Shown here one piece after another: positions 41,044 to 50,157 of a stretch of 64,000 bases of DNA. Source of the stretch: Gemmatimonadota bacterium (GTDB lineage Bacteria; Gemmatimonadota; Gemmatimonadetes; Longimicrobiales; Gaopeijiaceae); the NCBI GenBank assembly GCA_030428885.1, contig JAUIEJ010000004.1:248001-312000 (forward strand), in the 5' to 3' direction. Below the pieces are notes generated by a model. It worked only from the letters and a program-made list of their open reading frames with translations. It was not told the DNA's origin and searched no databases. A program made the translations under genes and the position numbers. The first letter of the stretch is position 1. Each line of letters begins with the position of its first letter.

Positions 41044-43431
41044 TCAGCCCTTCGTCTGGAGCGTGGGCGGCTCGGTGGCCACGATATCCGTCCAGTCCAG
41101 GGTGTAGCGGGCTCCGTCTTCGGTGTGCACGCGTTGGCCCGCGGGAATCGTGTAGCTCCCGTCCATGGGGAGGGCGATACACCCCAGGGCCCGGTCCACC
41201 CGGTCCACGAGTTCCTCGAACAGGAACAGCAGGGTGGTGGTCACGGAGGAGGTGGTACCGTCGGCCCCCGTGACCGTCACCGTGGCTCGCCCGCTGATGA
41301 ACATGCAGAGCTCGGCGGTGAAGGCCTCGCCGTCGAGATAGACGATGCCACCGAACTGGGACGTGAAGGGCAGGGCGCCCCCCTCGTCCACGAAAAACTT
41401 CGATAGCACGTCCATGGGTTCGTCGCCCGAGTAGGTGACGAAGCTCCCGTTGGGGGCGTCGTAGCGGCCCCGGCCCAGGACGTCGCCTCCGCTGGCCCCG
41501 TTGATGTAGGCCGAGGGGGCCCGGGCCTGGACCTCTCCCTCCACGTCGAAACGGGGCCTGTGAATGTCGGCCCGGAAGACCACGTCCATGAGGGCCTGAG
41601 TCACCAGGTCGCCATCGCCCGGTTCGAAGGTCAGGGTCATCCGACCTCGCCACTCCGTGAGGGGCACCGGGTTGCTCTTCAGCCCCCCGGGAGCCTCGAT
41701 CTCCACCAGTCCCTTGTGGTCGAACGGGAGCTCGGCTTCGATGTAGAACGGGTCCCACGTGCTCGTGGCCACGGTCTGTCCGCCCACCCGCAGCACCCCG
41801 GGGTCGTCGCTGAAGGTGCCCTGGATCTGGAGGGTGCCGGCGGGACGATTGGCGTCGTCCACCACCTCCATGGAGGCGATGGTGGGCTTGCCTGCGATCC
41901 AGTCGGGGGGATCGCGATGGAAGAAGCGGAACGGGATCACCTTGCCGCTGGGCCAGCTCGCCGACATCAGGCCCCGAGCCTCCATCTCGGGCTCGATGTC
42001 GGCCACGGAAAAGGGCCGGCGATCGGGCTGGACGGACGGTGCGATCTGGTTGACCCCCAGGGTGCGGTCCAGGAAGTAGGTCACCGCTTCGGTGGTGAAG
42101 ACGGCGTTGGTGTAGTTGCCGAACGCCATAACCACCGAGGCTCCCACGTCCAGGAGCGCGTCCCGGTTGGGCCGGGCGTCGTAGAAGGTGCTCTGGGCCA
42201 TGGCGCAGGCCCCGAAGCAGGTGCCGCTCTTCGTGAATTCGTCGGCGCCGCCGAAGCAGGTCGCCATGACCACGATGGCGTCATCGAGGCTCCAGTAGCG
42301 ACGGATGAACGACTCGGTGACGGCGAGCTTCGTGCGCCGGTATCGGTTCTGAAGCCAGCCGTCGTGGTTGCCCTCGATGGCCGCGACCAGGTCGCCGTTC
42401 CTCAGCTCCGTCTCGTAGGCATCCAGGTTGCCCAGGGTGGTCTCGGTGGCCGTCTGGTAGGCGTAGCGGGCCGGGCCCATGACCCCGCCGACGATGACGC
42501 CGTTGGCGTCCCGGGTGAGGGAGGAGACGGGATTGAAGCTCGCCCCGTGGGAGTCGTAGTAGAGCACCCCCAGGTCGTTGAAGCCCCGGAGTTCCTCCAC
42601 CGTGCCCGCCAACCGTTCGGTCTGGAAGCCACCCTGATCCAGAACGGCCGCCACCTGGTCGGCGTACTCGTCGCCGCCGTCGATGGCGATGGCCACGGCC
42701 CTTCGGCTACCCGGAACCGCTCGCGCCGGGGGACTCCAGGGTGCTCGGCGTGGATGGGGGGCACCCTCCGGGGCGGGCATCCGGGAGTGATCCACCACCA
42801 CGGACATGCCCGACGACAGCACGAGCTGCATGGATCCGGCCTGCTCGTGGACGATGGCCGCCACCACGTCGGGAATCTCCACGAGGTCCGGAGCCACGGC
42901 CAGGAGTTCCTGTCCCGGGTCGCGTTGCCCCAGCGGGGTGTTGCCGGCAGGAAGCCGCTCGGTGAGCAGCGCCTCGAGGGCTTGGAGGGTGGTGTGGAGA
43001 GGCTCGGGGGTGGTGATGGCCACCGTGTTGGAGGGGTCGGACACGCCCCCGGCATTGGCGGCCCGGACCCGGAACTGATACCGCGTGGCGTCGGCCACGG
43101 AGGTGTCGACGAACGCGGTGTCGCCCGCACTCGCCGTCCCCACACCGGCGAAATCGCCGGACCCGTCCAGCCGCCGTTCCACCACGAACGAGGTTTCGTC
43201 ACTGCTGGCATCGGTCCACTTCAGGGCGACCTCGCCTTCGGCGATGCCTCGAATCGACAACCCCGTGGGCGCCGTGGGAGCCGCCGTGCCGCCCCCGGAC
43301 CCGCCGCCGTCGCCCCCTCCGTTCCCGCCTCCCGCCCCGGGTCCCGTGCCCCCGTCGCCTCCGCACGCGGCGATGGCCAGGAGGAGCGCGAGACTGGCTC
43401 GAAAAATGCAACTGCGGCATTGCGTCGGCAT
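41044..43431 (-). CDS. lipoprotein with FN3 domain and caspase-like (clan CD) catalytic dyad
   Basis: The 795-residue protein starts at ATG 43431. A lipobox (LAIAAC, Cys23) is followed by a Gly-rich linker. Residues 53-142 are fibronectin type III (PTGLSIRGIAEGEVALKW ... YQFRVRAANAGG). Residues 244-450 have the order of caspase-like peptidases: a strand AVAIAIDGGDEYADQV, then DLGVLYYDSHGASF (His295-Gly296), then AIVVMATCFGGADEF (Cys392). This His-Gly/Cys pairing marks clan CD (caspase, gingipain, C11). The C-terminal 300 residues are beta-rich domains. Location is the outer membrane or surface; substrate unknown. The dyad assignment is inference from motifs. Confidence 0.75.
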   Translation of the reverse strand: MPTQCRSCIFRASLALLLAIAACGGDGGTGPGAGGGNGGGDGGGSGGGTAAPTAPTGLSIRGIAEGEVALKWTDASSDETSFVVERRLDGSGDFAGVGTASAGDTAFVDTSVADATRYQFRVRAANAGGVSDPSNTVAITTPEPLHTTLQALEALLTERLPAGNTPLGQRDPGQELLAVAPDLVEIPDVVAAIVHEQAGSMQLVLSSGMSVVVDHSRMPAPEGAPHPRRAPWSPPARAVPGSRRAVAIAIDGGDEYADQVAAVLDQGGFQTERLAGTVEELRGFNDLGVLYYDSHGASFNPVSSLTRDANGVIVGGVMGPARYAYQTATETTLGNLDAYETELRNGDLVAAIEGNHDGWLQNRYRRTKLAVTESFIRRYWSLDDAIVVMATCFGGADEFTKSGTCFGACAMAQSTFYDARPNRDALLDVGASVVMAFGNYTNAVFTTEAVTYFLDRTLGVNQIAPSVQPDRRPFSVADIEPEMEARGLMSASWPSGKVIPFRFFHRDPPDWIAGKPTIASMEVVDDANRPAGTLQIQGTFSDDPGVLRVGGQTVATSTWDPFYIEAELPFDHKGLVEIEAPGGLKSNPVPLTEWRGRMTLTFEPGDGDLVTQALMDVVFRADIHRPRFDVEGEVQARAPSAYINGASGGDVLGRGRYDAPNGSFVTYSGDEPMDVLSKFFVDEGGALPFTSQFGGIVYLDGEAFTAELCMFISGRATVTVTGADGTTSSVTTTLLFLFEELVDRVDRALGCIALPMDGSYTIPAGQRVHTEDGARYTLDWTDIVATEPPTLQTKG

Positions 43432-43594
43432 GGCGATCCCGGAACGAGGCGTCGGTGCGTCATTCTTGCGAACGCACCCCCGGGGTCGGGGCCGCCACGT
43501 CTTCCTCCGGAACCCGGGGAAACATATGTCTTGCCCGACCCCGGGGTTCGACGGATCTTCCGGCACCCCCCGCACGCAGGAAGGAAGGAACACC

Positions 43595-44362
43595 GTGAAT
43601 CCCATGTCGCGCTCCCGGCGCCGGCGTGTGCTTCCCGCGACGGCCCTCGCCCTGGCCGTGGCGGCGTCCCCTCTCCACGCCCAAACCACCATCACGTCCG
43701 ACCGACCCGGCCTGGGAAGCGGCTCGGCGGTGGTGGACCCCGGAATCCTCCAGTTCGAACTCGGCGGAGAGTTCGCCGACGACGACGTCACCCACCGCAT
43801 CAGCCTGGGCCAGGGCCTCGTGCGCTACGGCGTGAGTGACGGCCTGGAGTTCCAGGGAATCCTGGGATCGTTCACGGTGCTCCCCGACGACGAGGTCGAC
43901 GCCCGGGGTCTGCAGGACGTGGGCCTCGGGGCCAAGGTGCGGTTGCCCGCGCCCGGGAGCGCCTGGTCGTGGTCGCTGTTGGGCACGGTCACGTTTCCCA
44001 CGGGTGACGACGCCCTCACCGCCGACGCCGTGGTGCCGGCCGCCGTCCTCCTGGCCGACGTGGGGCTGGGCCCCGGATTCGGGGTCACGCTGAACGTGGG
44101 TTCGTCGGGGTGGGCGTCGGACGCCGGCGATCAGACATCGGTCATCGTGACGCCGTCCCTGGCGGTGGGGTCGTCGTCGGCCCTCTACGCCGGGTACGCC
44201 GGGTACTACGCCCGGGGCGACGCCGACCTCCACTACGCCGAAGCCGGCCTCACCTGGCTTCGGGACCCGGATCTGCAGGTGGACGTCAACGGCGGGGTGG
44301 AGGTGGAGTCCGGGGGGTTCTTCGTGGGACTCGGGGTCGCCAAACGGTGGCCCACCCGATGA
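43595..44362 (+). CDS. secreted outer-membrane transporter-like barrel protein
   Basis: This 255-residue protein uses GTG 43595, with AGGAAGGAA just before; ATG 43604 is the alternative. The signal peptide ends SPLHAQ. The mature protein begins TTITSDRPGLGSGSAVVDPG and continues with repeated amphipathic strands (LGAKVRLPAPGSAWSWSLLG, GTVTFPTGDD), ending in a strand FFVGLGVAKRW. This fits the Phenol_MetA_deg/transporter-like barrel family (PF13557). Its stop overlaps the glycosyltransferase start as ATGA. Confidence 0.75.
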   Translation: MNPMSRSRRRRVLPATALALAVAASPLHAQTTITSDRPGLGSGSAVVDPGILQFELGGEFADDDVTHRISLGQGLVRYGVSDGLEFQGILGSFTVLPDDEVDARGLQDVGLGAKVRLPAPGSAWSWSLLGTVTFPTGDDALTADAVVPAAVLLADVGLGPGFGVTLNVGSSGWASDAGDQTSVIVTPSLAVGSSSALYAGYAGYYARGDADLHYAEAGLTWLRDPDLQVDVNGGVEVESGGFFVGLGVAKRWPTR

Positions 44363-45270
44363 GTCCCGAGGCCGACGCTCCACCCGACGGCCGACTGGCG
44401 GTGGTGATTCCCTGCTACCGCCAGGCCCACTTCCTTCCCGACGCCCTGGAGTCGCTACGCCGCCAGCGCCGGCGCCCCGATCGTATCGTGGTGGTGGACG
44501 ACGGCTCTCCCGACGACGTGGCGGCGGCCGTGGCCCCCTATCCGGAAGTCGACCTGATCCGGCAGGAGAATCGGGGGCTCTCGGGGGCCCGCAACCGGGG
44601 GCTCGCGGAGGTGCACGCCGAGTTCGTGCTGTTCCTCGACTCCGACGATCGCCTTCTTCCCGACGCCCTGGCCTCGCTGGAGGCGGCGCTCCATGAGCGG
44701 CCCGACGCCGGGTTCGCCTGGGGCTTCAACGAGCCCGTGGATTCGACCTGGAGTCCCATGCCCTGGGGCCCCACCTCGTTTCGCGGGGAGCCCACCTACG
44801 CCCGCCTTCTCGAAGGCAACTGCGTGGGCGCCCCACTGGGCGTGCTCTTCCGGACCGCCCACGTCGCGGCCGCCGGGGGCTTCGACGAGTCGCTGGACGC
44901 CGCCGAGGACTACGAGATCTTCCTGCGCCTCGCACGGGAACACCCGTACCTGTGCGTCCACGAGATCGTGGCCCAGTACCGGCACCACGGCAGCAACATG
45001 TCCAGCAACCACGACCTCATGTACCGGGCCCACGTCCAGGTGCTGGAGATGCAGGATCCGTGGGTGGTGGGAGACCCGATGCGGGAGGCTGCCCGCCGGC
45101 GCGGCATCCACGAGGCCCAGCGCCACTACGTATCGCCGGCGCGCCTGGAGCGGCTGAAGGCCGCGGTCCGGGGCGGGCAGCCCGTCACGGCCCTCCGGGA
45201 AGCCACCGACCTCCTGGCGGCCGACCCCCGCTCCCTCCTCCGGTCGGTGGCGGGCTGGCTGGGAATCTGA
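44359..45270 (+). CDS. family 2 glycosyltransferase
   Basis: The 303-residue GT-A enzyme has LAVVIPCYRQAHFLPDALES at the N-terminus, VVVDDGSPDD for nucleotide binding, NRGLSGARNRGL, the DxD-type FLDSDDRLLPDA and FDESLDAAEDYEIFLRL near the catalytic base. It transfers a sugar from a nucleotide donor, probably to a cell-surface glycan; donor and acceptor are unknown. It converges on the phosphodiesterase gene with 4 bp between. Confidence 0.9.
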   Translation: MSPEADAPPDGRLAVVIPCYRQAHFLPDALESLRRQRRRPDRIVVVDDGSPDDVAAAVAPYPEVDLIRQENRGLSGARNRGLAEVHAEFVLFLDSDDRLLPDALASLEAALHERPDAGFAWGFNEPVDSTWSPMPWGPTSFRGEPTYARLLEGNCVGAPLGVLFRTAHVAAAGGFDESLDAAEDYEIFLRLAREHPYLCVHEIVAQYRHHGSNMSSNHDLMYRAHVQVLEMQDPWVVGDPMREAARRRGIHEAQRHYVSPARLERLKAAVRGGQPVTALREATDLLAADPRSLLRSVAGWLGI

Positions 45271-45274
45271 GGCG

Positions 45275-46906
45275 TCAGCCCCCCGACGTCAGCGCCTCCA
45301 GCAGCTCGGGCACCGGCGCCCCTTCGGCGCCGGGCATGGACACGCCCAGGGCGGCGGCGAAGGTCGGCGCGAGATCGATGATGGACAGGGTGCGGGGAAG
45401 GGTGGCCGGGCGGGTGCCCGGGCCCACGGCCACCACCAGACCGTCGGGGCGGTGCTCCCCGGTGCGGCAGTAGTCGTTCACCGCCTCCAGCCGCCCAACG
45501 GCGGGGGACTCCACACTCCACCGGGACTCCCGGCCGTCGGCCACCGCCGCGGTGCCCCGGGGGGGCTCCATGGTCCACTCCACCAGGAGATCCGGGAGGT
45601 GGTCCACCCGGGGGCCGTGGAAGAGGTCGCGGGAGCGCACGACCCGGGCCACGGCGGGCTCGCCGGTGCGGGGGTCCACCAGCGCCTCGAGTTCGGCGTT
45701 CAGCTCGGCCACGAAGGCGTCGGCCTCGGCGCCGGGCCGCAGGGTCCCGGTGGGCTCCCGTCCCACCAGGTTGAGACGGATCGACGAGAAGGGCGCGCCC
45801 GTGCCCAGTCCCACGTGGAAGGCCCGGGTCACCGACATGTCCCTCCCCAGGGGCGAGCCGCGACCCATGCGCTGGTTCGCGCCCTGGCGCCACTCGTAGA
45901 CCCGGGTGCGCACGGATTCGGGAAGGAGATGGTAGGCGGCTCGGAGCCACTCCTTCGGCGACCGCCCGGGCGACGGGGCGGGCCGGGGTCCCCCGGAATC
46001 GTCGGTGGGATCCGGCGCCGCACCCCCACCCCCCTCGGGGACGTCGACCCCCAGGCGCTGGAGCAGGGGCTCCAGGAGCAGGCTCGACCCTCCGGAGGCG
46101 CCCATGCCGTGGAGGTCCACCAGGACCACGGCCGTCTCGGGCCCCACCCCGTCGACGATGCGGCCCACGGCGGCGTCCACGGCGGCGTAGACCTCCCGGA
46201 GCAGATCGTCGCCCTCCGGATCGTGGGCCGGGTGGCGGGGATCGTGGGTGTGCCAGAGCTGGTGCCCGGCGCAGTGGGTCTCGCTGAACACCTGGATGGC
46301 GAAGCGCCAGTCCGGGGTGCGCTCCAGGAGATCGAGGGTGAGCTCGGCCCGAGCCCCCGCGCCGGCCACGAGCTGGTCGGCGAAGGAGCGGTAGTCGGCG
46401 GCGTTTCGTTTCGCGTCGCAGTGGGGCGGCGCCGGGTGGCGGCCGTGGCGGGCGGTGAGTTCGGCGGCCAGTTCGGGAGGACGGGTGGTGAAGCCGAAGA
46501 CGGCGTCGTGGACCCCCCACTCCACCACCTGGGGACCGGTGACCCGAGCCGAGAGGGGCGTCAGGGGCACGTCCAGCACCACGCAGGTGTGGCCCGCCTC
46601 GCTGAGCACGTCCTGGAGGCCCGGTTCGGGGGCCAGAGCCTGGTCGTCGGCCCGCTGCATGCGATAGGTGCCGGGCACGACGCGGTCGAGCCAGTACACG
46701 CCGTGATGCCCCGGCCCCCGGCCCATGATGAACGACGGCCAGGTGCCGCCGACGTACACGCCCTCCACGCTGCGGGTGGGCGCCTGGACGCCCCGGGCCA
46801 GGAGGTCGGCCAGGCGGGGCATGGTGCCGTCGGCCGCCCACGCCCGGAGGCGGTGGGGGCTGGCGGCGTCCAGGGCGAGAACCAATAGTTTCTGCGGTCT
46901 CGTCAC
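45275..46906 (-). CDS. alkaline phosphatase-superfamily phosphodiesterase/pyrophosphatase
   Basis: The 543-residue protein starts at GTG 46906. LLVLALDAASP supplies the first metal Asp, VGGTWPSFIMGRGPGHHG the nucleophile Thr, and FSETHCAGHQLWH, AVVLVDLHGMG and VNDYCRTGEHRPDG the further metal ligands. This is the type I phosphodiesterase/nucleotide pyrophosphatase layout. No signal peptide is evident, so it probably acts in the cytoplasm. Neighbouring GT2 and GMC genes suggest a surface-glycan or small-molecule context. The substrate is unknown. Confidence 0.85.
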   Translation of the reverse strand: MTRPQKLLVLALDAASPHRLRAWAADGTMPRLADLLARGVQAPTRSVEGVYVGGTWPSFIMGRGPGHHGVYWLDRVVPGTYRMQRADDQALAPEPGLQDVLSEAGHTCVVLDVPLTPLSARVTGPQVVEWGVHDAVFGFTTRPPELAAELTARHGRHPAPPHCDAKRNAADYRSFADQLVAGAGARAELTLDLLERTPDWRFAIQVFSETHCAGHQLWHTHDPRHPAHDPEGDDLLREVYAAVDAAVGRIVDGVGPETAVVLVDLHGMGASGGSSLLLEPLLQRLGVDVPEGGGGAAPDPTDDSGGPRPAPSPGRSPKEWLRAAYHLLPESVRTRVYEWRQGANQRMGRGSPLGRDMSVTRAFHVGLGTGAPFSSIRLNLVGREPTGTLRPGAEADAFVAELNAELEALVDPRTGEPAVARVVRSRDLFHGPRVDHLPDLLVEWTMEPPRGTAAVADGRESRWSVESPAVGRLEAVNDYCRTGEHRPDGLVVAVGPGTRPATLPRTLSIIDLAPTFAAALGVSMPGAEGAPVPELLEALTSGG

Positions 46907-46944
46907 GTGGGATTCCGGTGGGGTGGACACCCGATGGAGCGCGC

Positions 46945-48519
46945 ATGGTAACTCCCCCCGGAAGGCCGGCGGAAGCGGACGTCTGCGTCGTGGGGGGCGG
47001 ACCCGTGGGACTCGCCCTGGCCCATGCCCTCGTGGAGACGGGCTTGCGGGTGGTGGTGCTGGAGAGCGGCGGCGACGAGGCCCCCGGCGTCGGGGCCTTC
47101 GAAGACGACGCCCTGGACGCCGAGGTGGTGGACCACGGAGCCGGCCTCCGGCTGGCGCCCCTCTGGACGAGCCGGGCCCGGGGCGTGGGGGGCACGGGCC
47201 GCCTCTGGAACACCGAGGTGGGGGGCGTGCCGTCGGCCAAGTACCTCCCCCTGGACCCCGTGGACTTCGAGGCCCGTCCCCGTGTGCCCTGGACCGGCTG
47301 GCCCTTCGGTGCCGAGACCCTGGCGCCGTGGCTCGACGGTGTGGCCGAACTGTGCGGGTTCGACGCCGGGTTGTGGGAGGCTCCCCCTCCACCGGAGGCG
47401 GGGGACGCCGGGCCCTTCCGGATCGGCGTCTACCCGTTCGGTCCCCGCACCGCCTTCACCCACGATCTGCCCCGGCGTCTGGAGGCGGCCTCCGGCGCCA
47501 CGGTCCTGCCCCGGGCCACGGCCACGGGCCTGCTCTGGCACCCCGACGAGAGCCGGGTGGGGGGCGTGGCATGGCGGGACGCCGCGGGGGCGGAGCACCG
47601 CCTGGAGGCCCGGTCCACCGTCCTGGCCGCCGGCGCCCTGGAAAACGCCCGGATCCTCCTGGAGGCCGCTCACCGGGATCCCGGCGTGCCGTGGGCCGAC
47701 GCCGGGTGGCTCGGCCGGGGCCTCATGGAGCACCCCATCGACCGCTCCCTGCGGCTCCGCACCCGGGACCCCCGCCTCTGTCCCGTGCCCGGCTTCTTCG
47801 GGCCCCACCGGGTGGAGAGCGGGCCCCCCGACGCGCCCGGCTCCTGGCGGCTGGGGCGCCTGTCGCTGCCCCCCGACCGGCTCCGGGCCGAGGGGCTGCC
47901 CAACCTCTCGGTGCGCTTCACGGCCCAGGCCGCCGGGGCGGCGGTGCTGGAGGCGCCGGCGGCCCGGAGCTGGGCCCGGCGCGTGGTGCCCGGGAGCGCG
48001 CTGCGGCGGCAGGTGGGCGACGTGGTGCGATGGGGGGGACGGCAGCTCCGGCGGCGGCGGGGGGTGGAGTACACGCTCCACGTGGACCTGGAGCAGTGGC
48101 CCGATCCCCGCAACCGGGTCACCCTGGGCGACACCGTGGACGCCGCAGGTCGGCGCCGCCTCGCCGTGGACTGGCGGTGGTCGGAGGCCGACGAGGCCCG
48201 GCGCCTCCGGCTGCTGGACGCCGTGGCCCGGGGGTTGGCGGCCGCGGGCCTGGGGGAGGTGCACCGGGACTCGTCGGTGCCCCTCCTTCCCGACGCCCAC
48301 CATCACGCCGGCACGACGCGCATGCACGCCGATCCGGCGCAGGGGGTGGTGGACCCGGACCTGAAGGTGCACGGTACCGGGGGGCTGTTCGTGTGCGGCG
48401 CCTCGGCCTTTCCCACCGCCGGGGTCGCCAACCCCACCCTCACGGCCCTGGCCCTGGCCCTGCGCCTGGCCCATCACCTCACCTCGACCACTTCCGCCTC
48501 CCCCACCGCGACGCCCTGA
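46945..48519 (+). CDS. GMC-family FAD-dependent oxidoreductase
   Basis: The 524-residue protein starts at ATG 46945 (GGAG upstream; GTG 46918 is less likely). The FAD-binding Rossmann motif is VCVVGGGPVGLALAHALVE with VVVLESGG. The middle has TVLAAGALENARILL. The C-terminal GMC region includes HHAGTTRMHADPAQGVVD, LFVCGASAFPTAGVANPTLT and a terminal helix. GMC enzymes oxidise alcohols or sugars. It is divergent from the phosphodiesterase gene with 38 bp between, and one base separates it from the first ZIP gene. Confidence 0.9.
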   Translation: MVTPPGRPAEADVCVVGGGPVGLALAHALVETGLRVVVLESGGDEAPGVGAFEDDALDAEVVDHGAGLRLAPLWTSRARGVGGTGRLWNTEVGGVPSAKYLPLDPVDFEARPRVPWTGWPFGAETLAPWLDGVAELCGFDAGLWEAPPPPEAGDAGPFRIGVYPFGPRTAFTHDLPRRLEAASGATVLPRATATGLLWHPDESRVGGVAWRDAAGAEHRLEARSTVLAAGALENARILLEAAHRDPGVPWADAGWLGRGLMEHPIDRSLRLRTRDPRLCPVPGFFGPHRVESGPPDAPGSWRLGRLSLPPDRLRAEGLPNLSVRFTAQAAGAAVLEAPAARSWARRVVPGSALRRQVGDVVRWGGRQLRRRRGVEYTLHVDLEQWPDPRNRVTLGDTVDAAGRRRLAVDWRWSEADEARRLRLLDAVARGLAAAGLGEVHRDSSVPLLPDAHHHAGTTRMHADPAQGVVDPDLKVHGTGGLFVCGASAFPTAGVANPTLTALALALRLAHHLTSTTSASPTATP

Positions 48520-48520
48520 C

Positions 48521-49261
48521 GTGCTCGATCTGGATCCCATTCTCACCGTGCTCGCCTGGGCGTCGCTGGCGGCGTTCGCCGCGGGGCTGGGCGTGCTGCC
48601 CCGGGCCGTGCTCGGGCGCCTGCCCCGGGCGGTGCTGGGGTGGGGCAACGCCCTGGCCGCGGGGCTCATGCTGGGCGTGGCCTTCGTGCTCCTCACCGAA
48701 GGGCTGCCCACCGGCATCGGCTATGGCGCCCTGGGCGGGGCCCTGGGGGTGGGGGTGGTGCTCTTCACCCACGCCCTCACGGGCACCGCCGAACTCGACC
48801 TCAACGCCCTGGACGACCTGGATCCGGCCTACGGCTATCAGGTCGTGCTCGTGAACACCCTCCACGCGGCGTGGGAGGGGGTGGCCATCGGCGCCGCCAT
48901 GCTGGTGTCGGTGCCCTTCGGGGTCTCCATGGCCGTGGCCCTGGCGATCCACAACGTGCCCGAGGCCATGGTGCTCACCGAGATCCTGGCGGGTCGGGGG
49001 GTGCGCCTGACCCACGCCGCGGCGCTGGCCGTGGGGGCCAACCTCAACCAGGTGATGATGGCGGTGGTGACCTTCGCCGTGGTGAGCGCGGCGCCGGCGG
49101 CCTTGCCGTGGGTGGTGGGGCTGGCGGTGGGGGCCCTGCTCCAGTTGCTCCTCTCGGAGCTGCTCCCGGAGTCGTACCACCAGGCGGGCCACACCAGCAT
49201 CGCCCTGGTGGCCCTCCTGGCCATGGGCATGGTGGTGGCGTTCCACGGGGCCACCCCGTGA
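48521..49261 (+). CDS. ZIP-family metal transporter, copy 1
   Basis: The 246-residue membrane protein has about 7-8 helices. VNTLHAAWEGVAIGAAML and VALAIHNVPEAMVLTEIL are the ZIP metal-binding helices with His, Asn and Glu; LLSELLPESYHQAGH follows. ZIP proteins import Zn, Fe or other divalent metals. It starts at GTG 48521 directly after the GMC stop and overlaps the second ZIP gene as TGATG. Confidence 0.85.
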   Translation: MLDLDPILTVLAWASLAAFAAGLGVLPRAVLGRLPRAVLGWGNALAAGLMLGVAFVLLTEGLPTGIGYGALGGALGVGVVLFTHALTGTAELDLNALDDLDPAYGYQVVLVNTLHAAWEGVAIGAAMLVSVPFGVSMAVALAIHNVPEAMVLTEILAGRGVRLTHAAALAVGANLNQVMMAVVTFAVVSAAPAALPWVVGLAVGALLQLLLSELLPESYHQAGHTSIALVALLAMGMVVAFHGATP

Positions 49262-50016
49262 TGGCCGCGCTCCAGGGGCTGCCCGACGTGGCCCTGGTCT
49301 TCGTCTACGCCCTGGTGACGGCCCTGGCCACGGGGCTGGGCGCGGTGCCGTTCTACTTCGTGAAGACCATCTCCGAGCGCTTCGTGGCCTATTCCAACGC
49401 CATCGCCGCGGGCCTCATGGCCGGGGCCAGCTTCGGCCTGGTGTCGGAGGGGTCGGGCCACGGGCGCCTGGAGACGCTGGGGGGCGCGGTGCTGGGCGTG
49501 CTGTTCATCCTGGGCACCCAGCGGGTGCTGGGGGACCACGACGAGGAGGAGCTGGTGTTCGGCGCCGCCACCGGCGAGAGCGCCCGGCGCATGCTCCTCA
49601 TGCTGGTGGTCATGACGGTCCACTCCTTCTCGGAGGGGGTGGCCGTGGGGGTGTCGTTCGGCGGGGGCATGACCCTGGCGACCCTCATCACCGTGGCCAT
49701 CGCCATCCACAACGTGCCCGAGGGGGTGGCCATCACGGCGGTGATGCGCCCCCGGGGCGTGAGCGTGACGAAATGTGCCGGGTGGAGCATCGTGTCGTCC
49801 CTGCCCCAACCCCTCATGGCGGTGCCGGCGTTCCTCTTCGTGGAAGCCTTCCGACCCGCCCTTCCCTGGGGACTGGGCTTCGCCGCCGGGGCCATGCTTT
49901 TCATGGTCCTGGTGGAACTGCTCCCCGAAGCGTATCACCAGGGCCGCCGCGCCCGGGTCGCCACCCTCACGACCCTCTCCATCATCAGCATGGTGCTGTT
50001 TCAGCGGCTCCTGTAG
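49261..50016 (+). CDS. ZIP-family metal transporter, copy 2
   Basis: The 251-residue paralogue of copy 1 has VVMTVHSFSEGVAVGVSFG and VAIAIHNVPEGVAITAVM as metal-binding helices and LVELLPEAYHQGRRAR near the end. Its N-terminus GLGAVPFYFVKTISERF is closer to the classical ZIP pattern. Both copies keep the His and Glu residues, so both may transport or form a heterodimer. The gene ends the run that starts with the GMC oxidoreductase. Confidence 0.87.
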   Translation: MAALQGLPDVALVFVYALVTALATGLGAVPFYFVKTISERFVAYSNAIAAGLMAGASFGLVSEGSGHGRLETLGGAVLGVLFILGTQRVLGDHDEEELVFGAATGESARRMLLMLVVMTVHSFSEGVAVGVSFGGGMTLATLITVAIAIHNVPEGVAITAVMRPRGVSVTKCAGWSIVSSLPQPLMAVPAFLFVEAFRPALPWGLGFAAGAMLFMVLVELLPEAYHQGRRARVATLTTLSIISMVLFQRLL

Positions 50017-50157
50017 GGGACCGGCCGGGGGGGGCGGCGAGGCGCCGGCGAGGGCTCGGGCGCGGCCGGGGCGCTCGCCCCCGGGCGGTGGGCCATTCCA
50101 TGAAGTACCTTGGGCGGCGTCACCCCTCCCCCTGCGTCGCTCCCGCCCCCCACCCCC

